This document shows positions 1 through 6,691 of a DNA stretch of 6,870 nucleotides, one piece after another. Positions within the stretch are counted from its first letter, which is position 1. Every line of letters begins with the position of its first letter. The DNA is from an uncultured Planctomycetaceae bacterium (GTDB lineage Bacteria > Planctomycetota > Planctomycetia > Planctomycetales > Planctomycetaceae), in assembly GCA_903823545.1 (NCBI GenBank), contig CAIJTL010001588.1, positions 1 to 6,870 of the forward strand, given 5' to 3'. The notes beneath the pieces were generated by a model. That model did no database searches and had not been told where the DNA came from. It was given only the letters and a program-made list of their open reading frames with translations. The position numbers and the translations under genes are program-made.

Positions 1-1
1 C

Positions 2-1759
2 GCCGCGGATATTCCCGATTCGGTCATCGGTGATGCTGGTCGCCTGCGACAGATCATTGTCAATTTGGTTGGCAACGCGATTAAGTTCACGCCTCACGGC
101 GAAGTTGTGCTTGAAGTCCAACGCGCGGCGATCAGTGATTCAATAACGTCAGCCAACGGCACAGCAACAACGCCGACGATCGCGTTGAACTTCGCCGTGC
201 GTGATACGGGCATCGGCATCGCAGAAGAAAAGCGAGCCTTAATCTTCCAGGCATTCGAGCAAGCGGACACATCGACGACGCGGCGTTACGGTGGTACAGG
301 ACTTGGCTTGGCAATTTCCAAGCGACTCGTTGAATTGATGGGTGGCCGAATTTGGGTGGAAAGCCAAGTCGGTATTGGCAGCACGTTTTCCTTCAACGTG
401 ACCTTCGCGATTGCTTCAACAACCACTGAATCAGACGCAGTGCGATCCGTCGTGATGTATGGAACGCGGGCGTTGATCGTGGATGACAACAAAACGAATC
501 GACTCATCCTGGAAGAGATGCTTCGCAATTGGGGATTGATTCCAACTTGTGCATCCAGTGCGAAGCAAGCACTGACACTCATGCGAGAAGCGGAACAGGC
601 GAACGAACCGTTTGCGATCGTCTTAGCTGATCTGCATATGCCGGATGCGGACGGCTTCATGTTGGCCGATGCGATTCGCCAGGAACCGAGGATCGCTCGT
701 ACTTTGATCCTGATGTTGACCTCTGGCGATCGACAAGGTGATCTCGCCAAGAGCCAGCAGCTTGGCATTTCTTCGTACCTCTTCAAGCCGATCAAGCAAT
801 CGGAATTATTCAACGCGTTAGTGACAACGTTAGGTGTCAACGCGCCCGAAGATCATCCCAGCCGTCAGGCGTCTCTGTCCGGCCTCAGCGAGCTTCCCTC
901 GCTCCACATTTTGTTGGCCGAGGACAGCGTGCCGAATCAAAAACTCGCAGTCGGCCTGCTGAGTAAGTGGGGCCACAATGTCACCGTGGCTAATAACGGC
1001 CAAGAAGCGTTGCTGCTGTGGTCGAATCCACCGGATTCAAAACCGTTCGATGTCGTTTTGATGGACGTGCAAATGCCGGAAATGGACGGCTTCGAAGCCA
1101 CTGCGGCAATTCGTGAGCGGGAGCAAACTCTCGGCAAGCGCACGCCGATCGTTGCCATGACCGCTCATGCCATGAAAGGCGACCGCGAGCAGTGCCTCGC
1201 TAATGGCATGGACGGTTACGTTGCGAAGCCGATTCGTCAGCATGAACTCGTCTCGGTCTTGCGTGAAACAGTCTTTGGAGCGGCGCCGCAAACCAATCTG
1301 TCGACAAAGGAGGCGAACATCGGCGGCCAAAGTTCTGAGTCGCCGGGCAACATCGTTACAAATTGGGTGGCTGTACAATCGATGAAATCGGAACCACCGG
1401 AAGGGGCTCAAACCACAGTGTTTCAGCCGCTGAATTGGGAAAAGGCGATGAGTTTGGTGGGAGATGATCGAGAGCTGCTGGGCTCCGTGATGGACGCTTT
1501 TCTCGAAGAAGGGCCGATGTTGCTCGATCGAATGCGAGTTGCCGCTTCGCAAGGTGACTGGCTCACGATGGCGAAATGTTCGCACACCTTACAAGCAGCC
1601 TTACGGCTGTTTGAGGGGGAAATCCTTGAGTCGGCCAAATCTGTGCAGACTGCCTGCAAGGCTGGAGATTCTGAAGAATGCCTCCGGTTGTTTGCAAAGT
1701 TCAGTGCGGAGCTTGAGAATGGCTTCGCTGACGTTCGTCACTTTCTTAAAAGTCACTGA
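2..1759 (+). CDS. Hybrid sensor histidine kinase, C-terminal part (HATPase-REC-REC-HPt), 5' partial
   Basis: The open frame continues from the left edge, so the sensor region and the phospho-accepting DHp histidine are outside the window. Numbering from the first complete codon (585 residues visible), the ATPase shows an N box ([10 protein letters not shown], Asn about 25), G1 box DTGIG (68-72), F box FQAFEQAD and G2 box GGTGLGL (97-103). REC1 (about 155-278) has the acidic pair DD161-162, phospho-acceptor Asp210 in ADLHMPD, Thr240 and Lys262. REC2 (about 301-425) has ED307-308, Asp355 in [10 protein letters not shown], Thr387 and Lys409. After a 50-residue Ser/Pro/Gln-rich linker comes an HPt-type helical domain (about 474-585) with His528 in [11 protein letters not shown]. 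The order matches BarA/TorS-like phosphorelay kinases, acting at the membrane or in the cytoplasm. The TTG codon at nt 65 lies inside the N box and is not a real start. The next gene follows after 23 nt and is the likely phosphorelay target. The family is secure; the signal sensed is unknown. Confidence 0.95.
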   Translation, partial: AADIPDSVIGDAGRLRQIIVNLVGNAIKFTPHGEVVLEVQRAAISDSITSANGTATTPTIALNFAVRDTGIGIAEEKRALIFQAFEQADTSTTRRYGGTGLGLAISKRLVELMGGRIWVESQVGIGSTFSFNVTFAIASTTTESDAVRSVVMYGTRALIVDDNKTNRLILEEMLRNWGLIPTCASSAKQALTLMREAEQANEPFAIVLADLHMPDADGFMLADAIRQEPRIARTLILMLTSGDRQGDLAKSQQLGISSYLFKPIKQSELFNALVTTLGVNAPEDHPSRQASLSGLSELPSLHILLAEDSVPNQKLAVGLLSKWGHNVTVANNGQEALLLWSNPPDSKPFDVVLMDVQMPEMDGFEATAAIREREQTLGKRTPIVAMTAHAMKGDREQCLANGMDGYVAKPIRQHELVSVLRETVFGAAPQTNLSTKEANIGGQSSESPGNIVTNWVAVQSMKSEPPEGAQTTVFQPLNWEKAMSLVGDDRELLGSVMDAFLEEGPMLLDRMRVAASQGDWLTMAKCSHTLQAALRLFEGEILESAKSVQTACKAGDSEECLRLFAKFSAELENGFADVRHFLKSH

Positions 1760-1782
1760 AGCACCCCAAAGGCCATTGAGCG

Positions 1783-2688
1783 ATGCGTCCCTCCCAGCAC
1801 ACCGTTCTGATCGTTGATGATTCCGCAGTCGACCGACGCTTGGCATCGGGCCTTTTAGAAAAGGATGGCGGCTTTCAACTTTTGTTGGCAACGAACGGTC
1901 GCGATGCGATTGACATGCTCAAGCAGCATGCCGTTGACTTGGTCCTTACCGACTTGCAAATGGATGAAATGGACGGGTTGCAACTCGTCGAAACTGTGCG
2001 AGCCGATTTCCCACTCACTCCCGTCATCCTGATGACCGCTCGAGGCAGCGAAGAGATTGCAGTACAGGCACTCGAAAAGGGAGCAGCCAGTTACGTCGCG
2101 AAACGTCGCCTACCGCAAGAATTGTTGGAAATCGTGCATCAAGTCATCGACTCGTCGGACGAAAACCGCACGCAGTCACGTCTGATGCACCGCATGACGC
2201 GCAATGAATTTTCATTCGTGCTCAATAATGACCTCAGTATGGTCCACTCGCTCTGTAAGTATTTGCAACACACCTCACGTTGTGTTCGACTGGCCGATGA
2301 AGTGGATCGCTTGCGAGTTGGCATTGCCGTCGAAGAGGCCATGCTCAACGCGCTCTATCACGGCAATCTCGAAGTCAGTTCCGACCTCAAAGAGAGTGAT
2401 CCGAATCTCTTTGAAGAGACCGCTCGCCAACGTTGTCACGAAGAACCGTATCTTCACCGTCGGCTCTTCGTTGACGTGAGTCTTTCTCGCGACGAGGCCC
2501 GTTACGTTATTCGTGACGAAGGCCCAGGCTTTGATCCCTCAAAGTTGCCAGATCCCTGTGATCTGGAAAACCTTGAAAAGCCGAGCGGACGCGGAATCCT
2601 GTTGATGCGATCGTTCATGGATGAAATCAGCTTCAACGACAAGGGGAATCAAGTCACCCTCGTAAAAAAGGGGACGACCGAAGAATAG
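1783..2688 (+). CDS. Response regulator with RsbW-like ATPase output domain (REC-HATPase)
   Basis: The protein has 301 residues. An N-terminal receiver (about 6-122) has acidic pair D12-D13, phospho-acceptor D57 in LTDLQMDEMDG, T85 and K107; the usual Lys-Pro is Lys-Arg here. A linker (123-145) leads to a GHKL ATPase of anti-sigma-factor type: N box with E185 and N189 in EEAMLNALYHGN, G1 box DEGPGFD (245-251) and G2 box GRGILLM (269-275). There is no DHp histidine or DNA-binding domain, so the ATPase is the output. In RsbW/SpoIIAB relatives this domain binds a sigma factor and phosphorylates a STAS antagonist on Ser/Thr; that role is inferred here. A polar segment of about 30 residues (196-227) separates the N box from the next strand, longer than in compact RsbW proteins. 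The ATG puts the first strand six residues in, normal for a receiver; a weak AAAGG lies 10 nt upstream. Position behind the HPt-bearing kinase suggests that kinase phosphorylates it. Confidence 0.93.
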   Translation: MRPSQHTVLIVDDSAVDRRLASGLLEKDGGFQLLLATNGRDAIDMLKQHAVDLVLTDLQMDEMDGLQLVETVRADFPLTPVILMTARGSEEIAVQALEKGAASYVAKRRLPQELLEIVHQVIDSSDENRTQSRLMHRMTRNEFSFVLNNDLSMVHSLCKYLQHTSRCVRLADEVDRLRVGIAVEEAMLNALYHGNLEVSSDLKESDPNLFEETARQRCHEEPYLHRRLFVDVSLSRDEARYVIRDEGPGFDPSKLPDPCDLENLEKPSGRGILLMRSFMDEISFNDKGNQVTLVKKGTTEE

Positions 2689-2703
2689 GCGGCTAAAGCC
2701 GCC
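2688..2703. repeat. Short perfect palindrome GGCGGC-TAAA-GCCGCC
   Basis: A perfect 6-bp GC stem with a TAAA loop starts on the last base of the receiver-ATPase stop codon and ends just before the ribosome binding site of the dipeptidase gene. No run of T follows on either strand, so it is not a standard intrinsic terminator. It could be a REP-like intergenic element or an RNA stem that attenuates or stabilises a shared transcript. Only this one copy is in the window. Confidence 0.6.
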
Positions 2704-2705
2704 CG

Positions 2706-2713
2706 AGAGGAAA
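2706..2713 (+). promoter_or_regulatory. Ribosome binding site of the dipeptidase homologue
   Basis: The purine run AGAGGAAA has its AGAGGA core 9 nt before the ATG at 2721. It supports that start, which also gives a complete Tat signal immediately after the initiator Met. It lies next to the palindrome at 2688-2703, so the stem could affect access to it. Confidence 0.65.
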
Positions 2714-2720
2714 TCGGAGA

Positions 2721-4052
2721 ATGACCATCACCTCCTTCTCTCGTCGCCAGTTTCTGGCGAGTGCCGGGGCTTCGTGCATGTTGCTCAATCGAGCGAACAT
2801 CACCTGTGGTTTTCAATCGCAGCCGAATGAAGTGATCGAGCAAGCACGGGCGCTGGGGATGAGCGTGCTGAAGCCGAGTTCTCGCGATTTGGAGCATGGC
2901 TTAGCTCTGCATGCGAAGTCTGTGGTCTTTGATGTTTATGGCTTCTCGCCAAACGCGGCGGTCGACGGCGATCGCTTGGCTGATGCCGTGCGAGCAGGTG
3001 CTTCGGACGTTGAGCTACAAGACCTCGAAGAAGATATGCGGATGACGCGGTACGTCACCGAAGCCGCCGAGCGATCGGAGTACCTGCAAGCTTGGGAAGC
3101 GTCGGGAGTCACTTGCGTCTTTCAAAATGCAGGCGAAGAAGGATCTGCTCCTTTGAGATTGCTGAAACGATTGTCGCGATTCACATACGCGACCGATCAT
3201 CTGCGAGAGATCGTCAGTAAAGCGGTCACGCCGGATGACATCGTCACCGCCAAACAACAAGGACGACGATGCCTCTACTTCACGGGTAACGGAGTCCCAA
3301 TCGTCGGCGAGGCGGTCACCGTACAGGACGAGCTTCGTTACGTTCGTGTTTTCTACGAACTCGGCATTCGCATGATGCACGTGACCTACAACCGTCGAAA
3401 TGTGCTCGGTGATGGCTGCGCTGAAACGGCGAACGGTGGTCTCAGTGATCTTGGCCGTGCGGCGATTGCCGAGATGAATCGAGTCGGTGTCATCGTTGAT
3501 GTGGCTCACAGCGGATGGCGAACCAGTTTGGAGTCGGCTAAAGCGTCCACGAAGCCAATGGTCGCCAGCCACACGACGTGCGCCGCGCTGCAACATCACA
3601 TCCGAGCGAAGCCGGACGAAGTGATCCAAGCAATCGTTGACGGTGGAGGACTTGTCGGCATTTGTGCGATCCCACACTTCCTCGGTCGCACTGGCGACAT
3701 TGTGGCTCTACTCGACCACATCGATTACGTCGTCAAGAAGTTTGGCATCAATCATGTCGGTATCGGAACCGACATCGGATATCGCTCGCGCAATGATGCC
3801 GTTGAAATGAAGAAAGTTCCGGCACGTCCGAAACGTCGCACGCGTTATGAAGCCCTCTGGCCCGACGACGCTTTTCTGCCACCAGCCGAAGACGCCAAGC
3901 GTTATCCGAATTCCAAATCACTCGCTTGGACCAATTGGCCGCTCTTCACTGTCGGCCTCGTCCAACGTGGTTACTCCGACGATGACATCCAAAAGATTCT
4001 CGGCCTCAACATGATCCGAGTTTCAAAGGCCAACCTGGAATCCAAGTCGTAG
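2721..4052 (+). CDS. Tat-exported M19 (renal/membrane dipeptidase) family protein with a degenerate metal site
   Basis: The protein has 443 residues. The N-terminus has a twin-arginine motif (SRRQFLA, 7-13) and a short hydrophobic stretch, so export of the folded protein to the periplasm is expected; C19 does not sit in a good lipobox. The rest aligns by motif with the M19 dipeptidase TIM barrel: YELGIRMMHVTYNRRN (212-227), GGLSDLGRAAIAEMNRVG (239-256), VDVAHS (259-264), VASHTTCAAL (281-290), HVGIGTD (345-351) and a C-terminal GYSDDDIQKILGLNMIRV. H263, H284, R295 and D351 match the family's second-metal histidines, substrate arginine and catalytic-end aspartate; the 263-284 and 284-295 spacings match those I recall for human membrane dipeptidase. 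The first-site HxD, normally in DGHND, reads DVYGF (71-75), and the bridging Glu position falls at G189/N190. It is therefore either a mono-metal enzyme with altered chemistry or a non-catalytic homologue. Dipeptidase activity should not be assumed. Confidence 0.88.
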   Translation: MTITSFSRRQFLASAGASCMLLNRANITCGFQSQPNEVIEQARALGMSVLKPSSRDLEHGLALHAKSVVFDVYGFSPNAAVDGDRLADAVRAGASDVELQDLEEDMRMTRYVTEAAERSEYLQAWEASGVTCVFQNAGEEGSAPLRLLKRLSRFTYATDHLREIVSKAVTPDDIVTAKQQGRRCLYFTGNGVPIVGEAVTVQDELRYVRVFYELGIRMMHVTYNRRNVLGDGCAETANGGLSDLGRAAIAEMNRVGVIVDVAHSGWRTSLESAKASTKPMVASHTTCAALQHHIRAKPDEVIQAIVDGGGLVGICAIPHFLGRTGDIVALLDHIDYVVKKFGINHVGIGTDIGYRSRNDAVEMKKVPARPKRRTRYEALWPDDAFLPPAEDAKRYPNSKSLAWTNWPLFTVGLVQRGYSDDDIQKILGLNMIRVSKANLESKS

Positions 4053-4057
4053 CTTTC
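4046..4057. repeat. Left copy of a 12-nt direct repeat flanking the palindromic element
   Basis: GTCGTAGCTTTC matches GTCGTAGCTCTC at 4214-4225 in 11 of 12 positions, the first nine exactly. It contains the TAG stop of the dipeptidase homologue (4050-4052). It lies 3 nt before the outer arm of the inverted repeat, as the other copy lies 3 nt after it, which is what a target-site duplication would look like. Confidence 0.6.
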
Positions 4058-4060
4058 TCT

Positions 4061-4087
4061 GTTGTGGCCGGTCTCCGACCGAGCCAC
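4061..4087. repeat. Outer inverted-repeat arm, left
   Basis: The arm begins GTTGTGGCCGG and ends CGAGCCAC. It is the reverse complement of 4184-4210 except at one position (C4076 opposite A4195). Confidence 0.85.
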
Positions 4088-4095
4088 AAACTCCC

Positions 4096-4112
4096 GACCG
4101 CAGGTCTCCCCG
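4096..4112. repeat. Inner inverted-repeat arm, left
   Basis: GACCGCAGGTCTCCCCG matches the reverse complement of 4159-4175 at 15 of 17 positions. The distance from the outer arm (8 nt) is the same as on the right side, so the structure is symmetric. Confidence 0.75.
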
Positions 4113-4158
4113 AACGCTAAGTGGTCCTGAAGACGGACATCGTGGTGCCGTTGATATG

Positions 4159-4175
4159 CGCGGAGACCTTCGGTC
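4159..4175. repeat. Inner inverted-repeat arm, right
   Basis: CGCGGAGACCTTCGGTC is the partner of 4096-4112. Two mismatches in 17 suggest some decay, or relaxed selection on the stem. Confidence 0.75.
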
Positions 4176-4183
4176 AACGCAAA

Positions 4184-4210
4184 GTGGCTCGGTCAGAGAC
4201 CGGCCACAAC
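4184..4210. repeat. Outer inverted-repeat arm, right
   Basis: The arm begins GTGGCTCGGTC and ends CCGGCCACAAC. It is the partner of 4061-4087, with 26 of 27 positions complementary. Confidence 0.85.
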
Positions 4211-4213
4211 GGC

Positions 4214-4225
4214 GTCGTAGCTCTC
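4214..4225. repeat. Right copy of the 12-nt direct repeat
   Basis: GTCGTAGCTCTC repeats 4046-4057 in the same orientation with one difference. It starts 3 nt after the outer right arm ends. The remaining 39 nt up to the aminotransferase stop show no further structure that I can see. Confidence 0.6.
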
Positions 4226-4264
4226 GCACGCCAGCCGCGTGAATCATAAGCGTCAATTCGCCGC

Positions 4265-5182
4265 TCACAGCCGCGCGAGGAACTGGCCAGCGATATCAAC
4301 GCCGACCATGTCGCTCCAAGCTGTCATCAAGCGGCGATAGACGGTTCCCGATTGCCCATCGCCGATGGTTTGACCGTTAACTTTTGTGACCGGGCAGAGG
4401 CAGATTGACGTACCACACAAGAACGCCTCGTCGGCATTCAGCACGGCCTCCGGTTGAAAGTCCCGTTCGACGAATGGAATGCCAAGTCGAGCGGCTAATT
4501 CAATGGCCGTCGCACGGCTGATTCCCGGCAGCGTGTTCCGCTCTGTTGGCGACACGATCGTCCCACGCTCAACAATCAAGAAATTTGCGCCGCTCGTTTC
4601 AGTGATGTTGCCCTCCAGATCGAGCAGCAAAGCAATCGCTCGCGGATCACTCTGCCTCGCTTCTTGATCCGCCAGAAAATAGTGCATGCGGCTGCGATTT
4701 TTTGTTGATGGGTCATAACACTGCGGCGGGACATGCCGAATCGTCGGCGTGACGACGTGAGCACCGGACTGCATGCGTTTGGCCCACAAGGCAAACGGCA
4801 ACGGAAATGTGTGGATGCAGACGGTCGGACCACTCCGCACGCTGATGTCACGCGAAGCCACATACGAGCCGTACTCGCCCGCCGTAACGAACTGTATCAA
4901 TCCAAGCTCATCGTCTGCCGGGATCAGCGCTGTGTTATGAGCGAGCAAATCGCGCGATGTCGCCGTGAGTTTGGCGGGCGACATCCCGATGTCCATTCGC
5001 GTGGCGTTCAAGGCACGAAACAACCTCGCGACGTGATCCTCTAAACGAAACGGCAGATGCCGAAACGTCCGAGTCATCTCGGTGACTGTCGCACCGAAAA
5101 CAACTCCCGCATCGTAAATGTTCAAACTCGCTTGCGAGGCGGGAATCAACTGGCCATTGAGCGAGACGAGTGGTTCAGTCAC
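4265..5182 (-). CDS. Class IV PLP-dependent aminotransferase (branched-chain / D-amino-acid aminotransferase fold)
   Basis: The protein has 305 residues, close to IlvE length. Family marks in order: an N-terminal VSLNGQLIP with LNIYDAGVVFGATVTEMTR (20-38), the HVARL helix (50-54), the likely Schiff-base lysine K161 in STKNRSRMHYFLADQEA, the PLP-nitrogen glutamate E195 in ITETSGANFLIV, the cofactor-phosphate loop LPGISR (218-223), and ADEAFLCGTSICLCPVTKVNG near the end. Class IV enzymes include branched-chain aminotransferase, D-alanine aminotransferase and aminodeoxychorismate lyase. The C-terminal half looks most like IlvE, but the sequence after K161 (NRSRMHY) differs from the IlvE and D-alanine enzymes I recall, so substrate specificity is left open. 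It is expected in the cytoplasm. The start is GTG with a good ribosome binding site. It lies 12 nt downstream of the transporter gene and is probably translated from the same mRNA. Confidence 0.92.
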   Translation of the reverse strand: MTEPLVSLNGQLIPASQASLNIYDAGVVFGATVTEMTRTFRHLPFRLEDHVARLFRALNATRMDIGMSPAKLTATSRDLLAHNTALIPADDELGLIQFVTAGEYGSYVASRDISVRSGPTVCIHTFPLPFALWAKRMQSGAHVVTPTIRHVPPQCYDPSTKNRSRMHYFLADQEARQSDPRAIALLLDLEGNITETSGANFLIVERGTIVSPTERNTLPGISRATAIELAARLGIPFVERDFQPEAVLNADEAFLCGTSICLCPVTKVNGQTIGDGQSGTVYRRLMTAWSDMVGVDIAGQFLARL

Positions 5183-5188
5183 GGGATT

Positions 5189-5196
5189 TCCTTCTC
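5189..5196 (-). promoter_or_regulatory. Ribosome binding site of the aminotransferase, overlapping the transporter stop codon
   Basis: On the minus strand the run GAGAAGGAAA precedes the GTG at 5182, with AAGGA 6 nt away. Its first bases overlap the TGA of the transporter gene (5195-5197). The overlap suggests translational coupling and supports the GTG over internal starts. Confidence 0.75.
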
Positions 5197-6691
5197 ACGC
5201 CAGCAGCTTCTTAACGAGTGCTCCAATGGCGAATGCCGACGTCGTCGCGTAGCAAGCCGCACAGATCAACAATGCTCCCTTGCGCCACCAGCTCGGTTGA
5301 AGTTCTGGCGGAAGCAGTCGAGTGTTGACCAAATAAAGTTGAATCGACGCGACCGACATCACCACTCCCGCCATCGTTCCAAGGTATTGGAAAAGTTGCA
5401 TCGCCGTCCCGAGATGCACGGCGATCAAGCCCCACGCGGTGAAGAGAAACAGCAATCCGTAATAGATGCGAGCGATCTGCCCGTCGCGCCACGAACGGAC
5501 TCTGCTACTCGCGGTCCAAAGTGTGTCGGTGATGGTGCGAACTAAAACGTCCGTGTTCCCCAACTGTGTCGAAAATAAAATCCAAAAGCCATTGAGTAGA
5601 CCCAACATCCACAGGCCCGACCAATAATGGTCAGCCAGGTATCTTGCCTGAAATGCACCCGCACCGATTCTTCCGAGATCAGTCCCGTGAGGAATGATCG
5701 CTCGCGCCAAGTTGACGTTCAGAAACATCCCCATCGCGCAGCCGAGTGCCCACAACCAAATCTGGTCGAGCACGACGTATCGCCACCAAACTCGCCAACG
5801 ACGCAAATTGTCCGACGTGATCACGAAGACTTTGCCTACGTGCGAAAGCCGAATCTCCTTCGCACCGACGGCGCTCGGAATTGCACCCACGACGGATCCC
5901 ATGCCAAAGCCTTTGTCACGCACCCAATTCGAAATCGCGAGGTTTCCGATGCCGCCTGATCCTGCCGTTGCAGCAAATGCGGCCATGAGCGTCGGTTCAA
6001 AATTCTCTGGCCAAGTTCCGAAGCTGAAGAACCCGGCCAATGTGCTTTTCCAAATCTCCAGCGGCACAAACCAAACATTGACGCCGATCAGAAACACGAA
6101 GATGTAAGCGATCATTCCCCACGAGGCCCATTCCAGCATTCGCTCAATCGTGCCGCCGAACATCAGAATCAGCAGCGTTACTAAAATGACTCCGTAAGTG
6201 ACCCACATCAGCACTTGAGCATCCGGGCTGAGTCCCGTCGTCGCATCGACATCTCCTGGCATCCGCCCCGCGAATGCTGAGAAAATCGTCGTCGCACACA
6301 TCGGAGCCAACGCCGGAACGCCGAGCTGAAATGCCGTCAGCAACACATACGCTCCACCCCAAAAGCGACACCCCGGACGCAGCCTCATGATGCCGCTGAT
6401 CGCCGGTTCGCCCGTGTAAAGCGTGTAGCGAATCGCTTCTAGATTGAAGATCGCTTGCAACACGATCGCCACTGTCGCGATCCACAACACCCCCGCCCCG
6501 TACTTGATCACCGTCGCCGGCCCGACCAACCATTCGCCACCACCGATCGAAGCCGCCAACAAGATCGCTCCCGGCCCGATCACCTTAAACATGTTGCGTA
6601 TCGAAAACGGCAACGGCTCCGGAAGCTCGGCCGTCTCGAATGGAGGAAGCATTCCAGAGTTTTGTTTCGGTTGATCAGTGGCGGACAACAT
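5195..6691 (-). CDS. Nramp-family-like membrane transporter lacking the DPGN and MPH metal motifs
   Basis: The protein has 498 residues: a proline-rich cytoplasmic N-terminus, then about 11 hydrophobic segments (roughly 36-58, 64-88, 111-141, 159-179, 187-209, 234-252, 303-325, 357-377, 406-427, 430-455, 472-493), fitting the LeuT-fold Nramp/SLC11 group. The opening IGPGAILLAASIGGGEWLVGP (38-58) has the shape of Nramp helix 1, but the metal-binding DPGN is replaced by GGGE (50-53). In helix 6, where Mn/Fe transporters carry a Met-Pro-His-type motif, the sequence is AATAGSGGIGNLAISNW (240-256). Similar proteins in Planctomycetes are, to my memory, usually annotated as Nramp or divalent metal transporters; the substrate may well differ. 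The ATG at 6691 has a weak GGAAG 11 nt upstream; the next ATG (residue 14) has no better site. It is the first gene of the pair with the aminotransferase. I see no clear promoter in the 97-nt upstream gap. Confidence 0.88.
   Translation of the reverse strand: MLSATDQPKQNSGMLPPFETAELPEPLPFSIRNMFKVIGPGAILLAASIGGGEWLVGPATVIKYGAGVLWIATVAIVLQAIFNLEAIRYTLYTGEPAISGIMRLRPGCRFWGGAYVLLTAFQLGVPALAPMCATTIFSAFAGRMPGDVDATTGLSPDAQVLMWVTYGVILVTLLILMFGGTIERMLEWASWGMIAYIFVFLIGVNVWFVPLEIWKSTLAGFFSFGTWPENFEPTLMAAFAATAGSGGIGNLAISNWVRDKGFGMGSVVGAIPSAVGAKEIRLSHVGKVFVITSDNLRRWRVWWRYVVLDQIWLWALGCAMGMFLNVNLARAIIPHGTDLGRIGAGAFQARYLADHYWSGLWMLGLLNGFWILFSTQLGNTDVLVRTITDTLWTASSRVRSWRDGQIARIYYGLLFLFTAWGLIAVHLGTAMQLFQYLGTMAGVVMSVASIQLYLVNTRLLPPELQPSWWRKGALLICAACYATTSAFAIGALVKKLLA

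Larger units (their letters stand above)
4058..4213. mobile_element. Putative MITE-like nested palindromic element
   Basis: This gap between convergent genes holds a nested inverted repeat. The outer arms 4061-4087 and 4184-4210 are complementary at 26 of 27 positions (only C4076/A4195 mismatched). After an 8-nt unpaired spacer on each side, the inner arms 4096-4112 and 4159-4175 pair at 15 of 17. A 46-nt loop (4113-4158) remains. No protein of plausible composition is encoded, so any mobility would need a transposase in trans. Flanking 12-nt direct repeats support insertion. The arms carry the small motif GGTCTCCGACC and its variants, which may be a REP-type unit. There is no T-run for a classical terminator, although the stem could impede transcription from both sides. 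A REP/BIME-type structure without transposition is the main alternative. Confidence 0.6.

Noticed and set aside
65..67. TTG at 65 as the start of the kinase gene
   Set aside because: The frame is open to the window edge and the residues before it ([12 protein letters not shown]) are the normal beginning of the kinase N box, so the gene is cut by the edge.
1037..1585. A 182-codon minus-strand open frame across REC2 and HPt, and a similar 184-codon frame at 286-840
   Set aside because: Both are opposite-strand shadows of the kinase gene; the plus-strand frame carries all conserved receiver residues.
2757..2790. A lipoprotein signal around C19 of the dipeptidase homologue
   Set aside because: The residues before the cysteine (GAS) do not give a good lipobox with a hydrophobic residue at -3; a plain Tat signal is the simpler reading.
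3015..3677. A 220-codon open frame on the minus strand inside the dipeptidase gene
   Set aside because: It is antisense to a well-supported gene with clear family motifs, its protein is rich in Arg/Ser without recognisable domains, and it has no convincing start site.
4061..4210. The inverted repeat as a standard bidirectional intrinsic terminator
   Set aside because: There is no T-run after the stem on either strand, the loop is long, and the flanking direct repeats fit an insertion better. Some terminator-like effect is still possible.
4023..4268. An 81-codon minus-strand frame covering the convergent gap
   Set aside because: It runs through both palindrome arms and overlaps the ends of both flanking genes, with a composition dominated by the repeat. 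It is not a gene.
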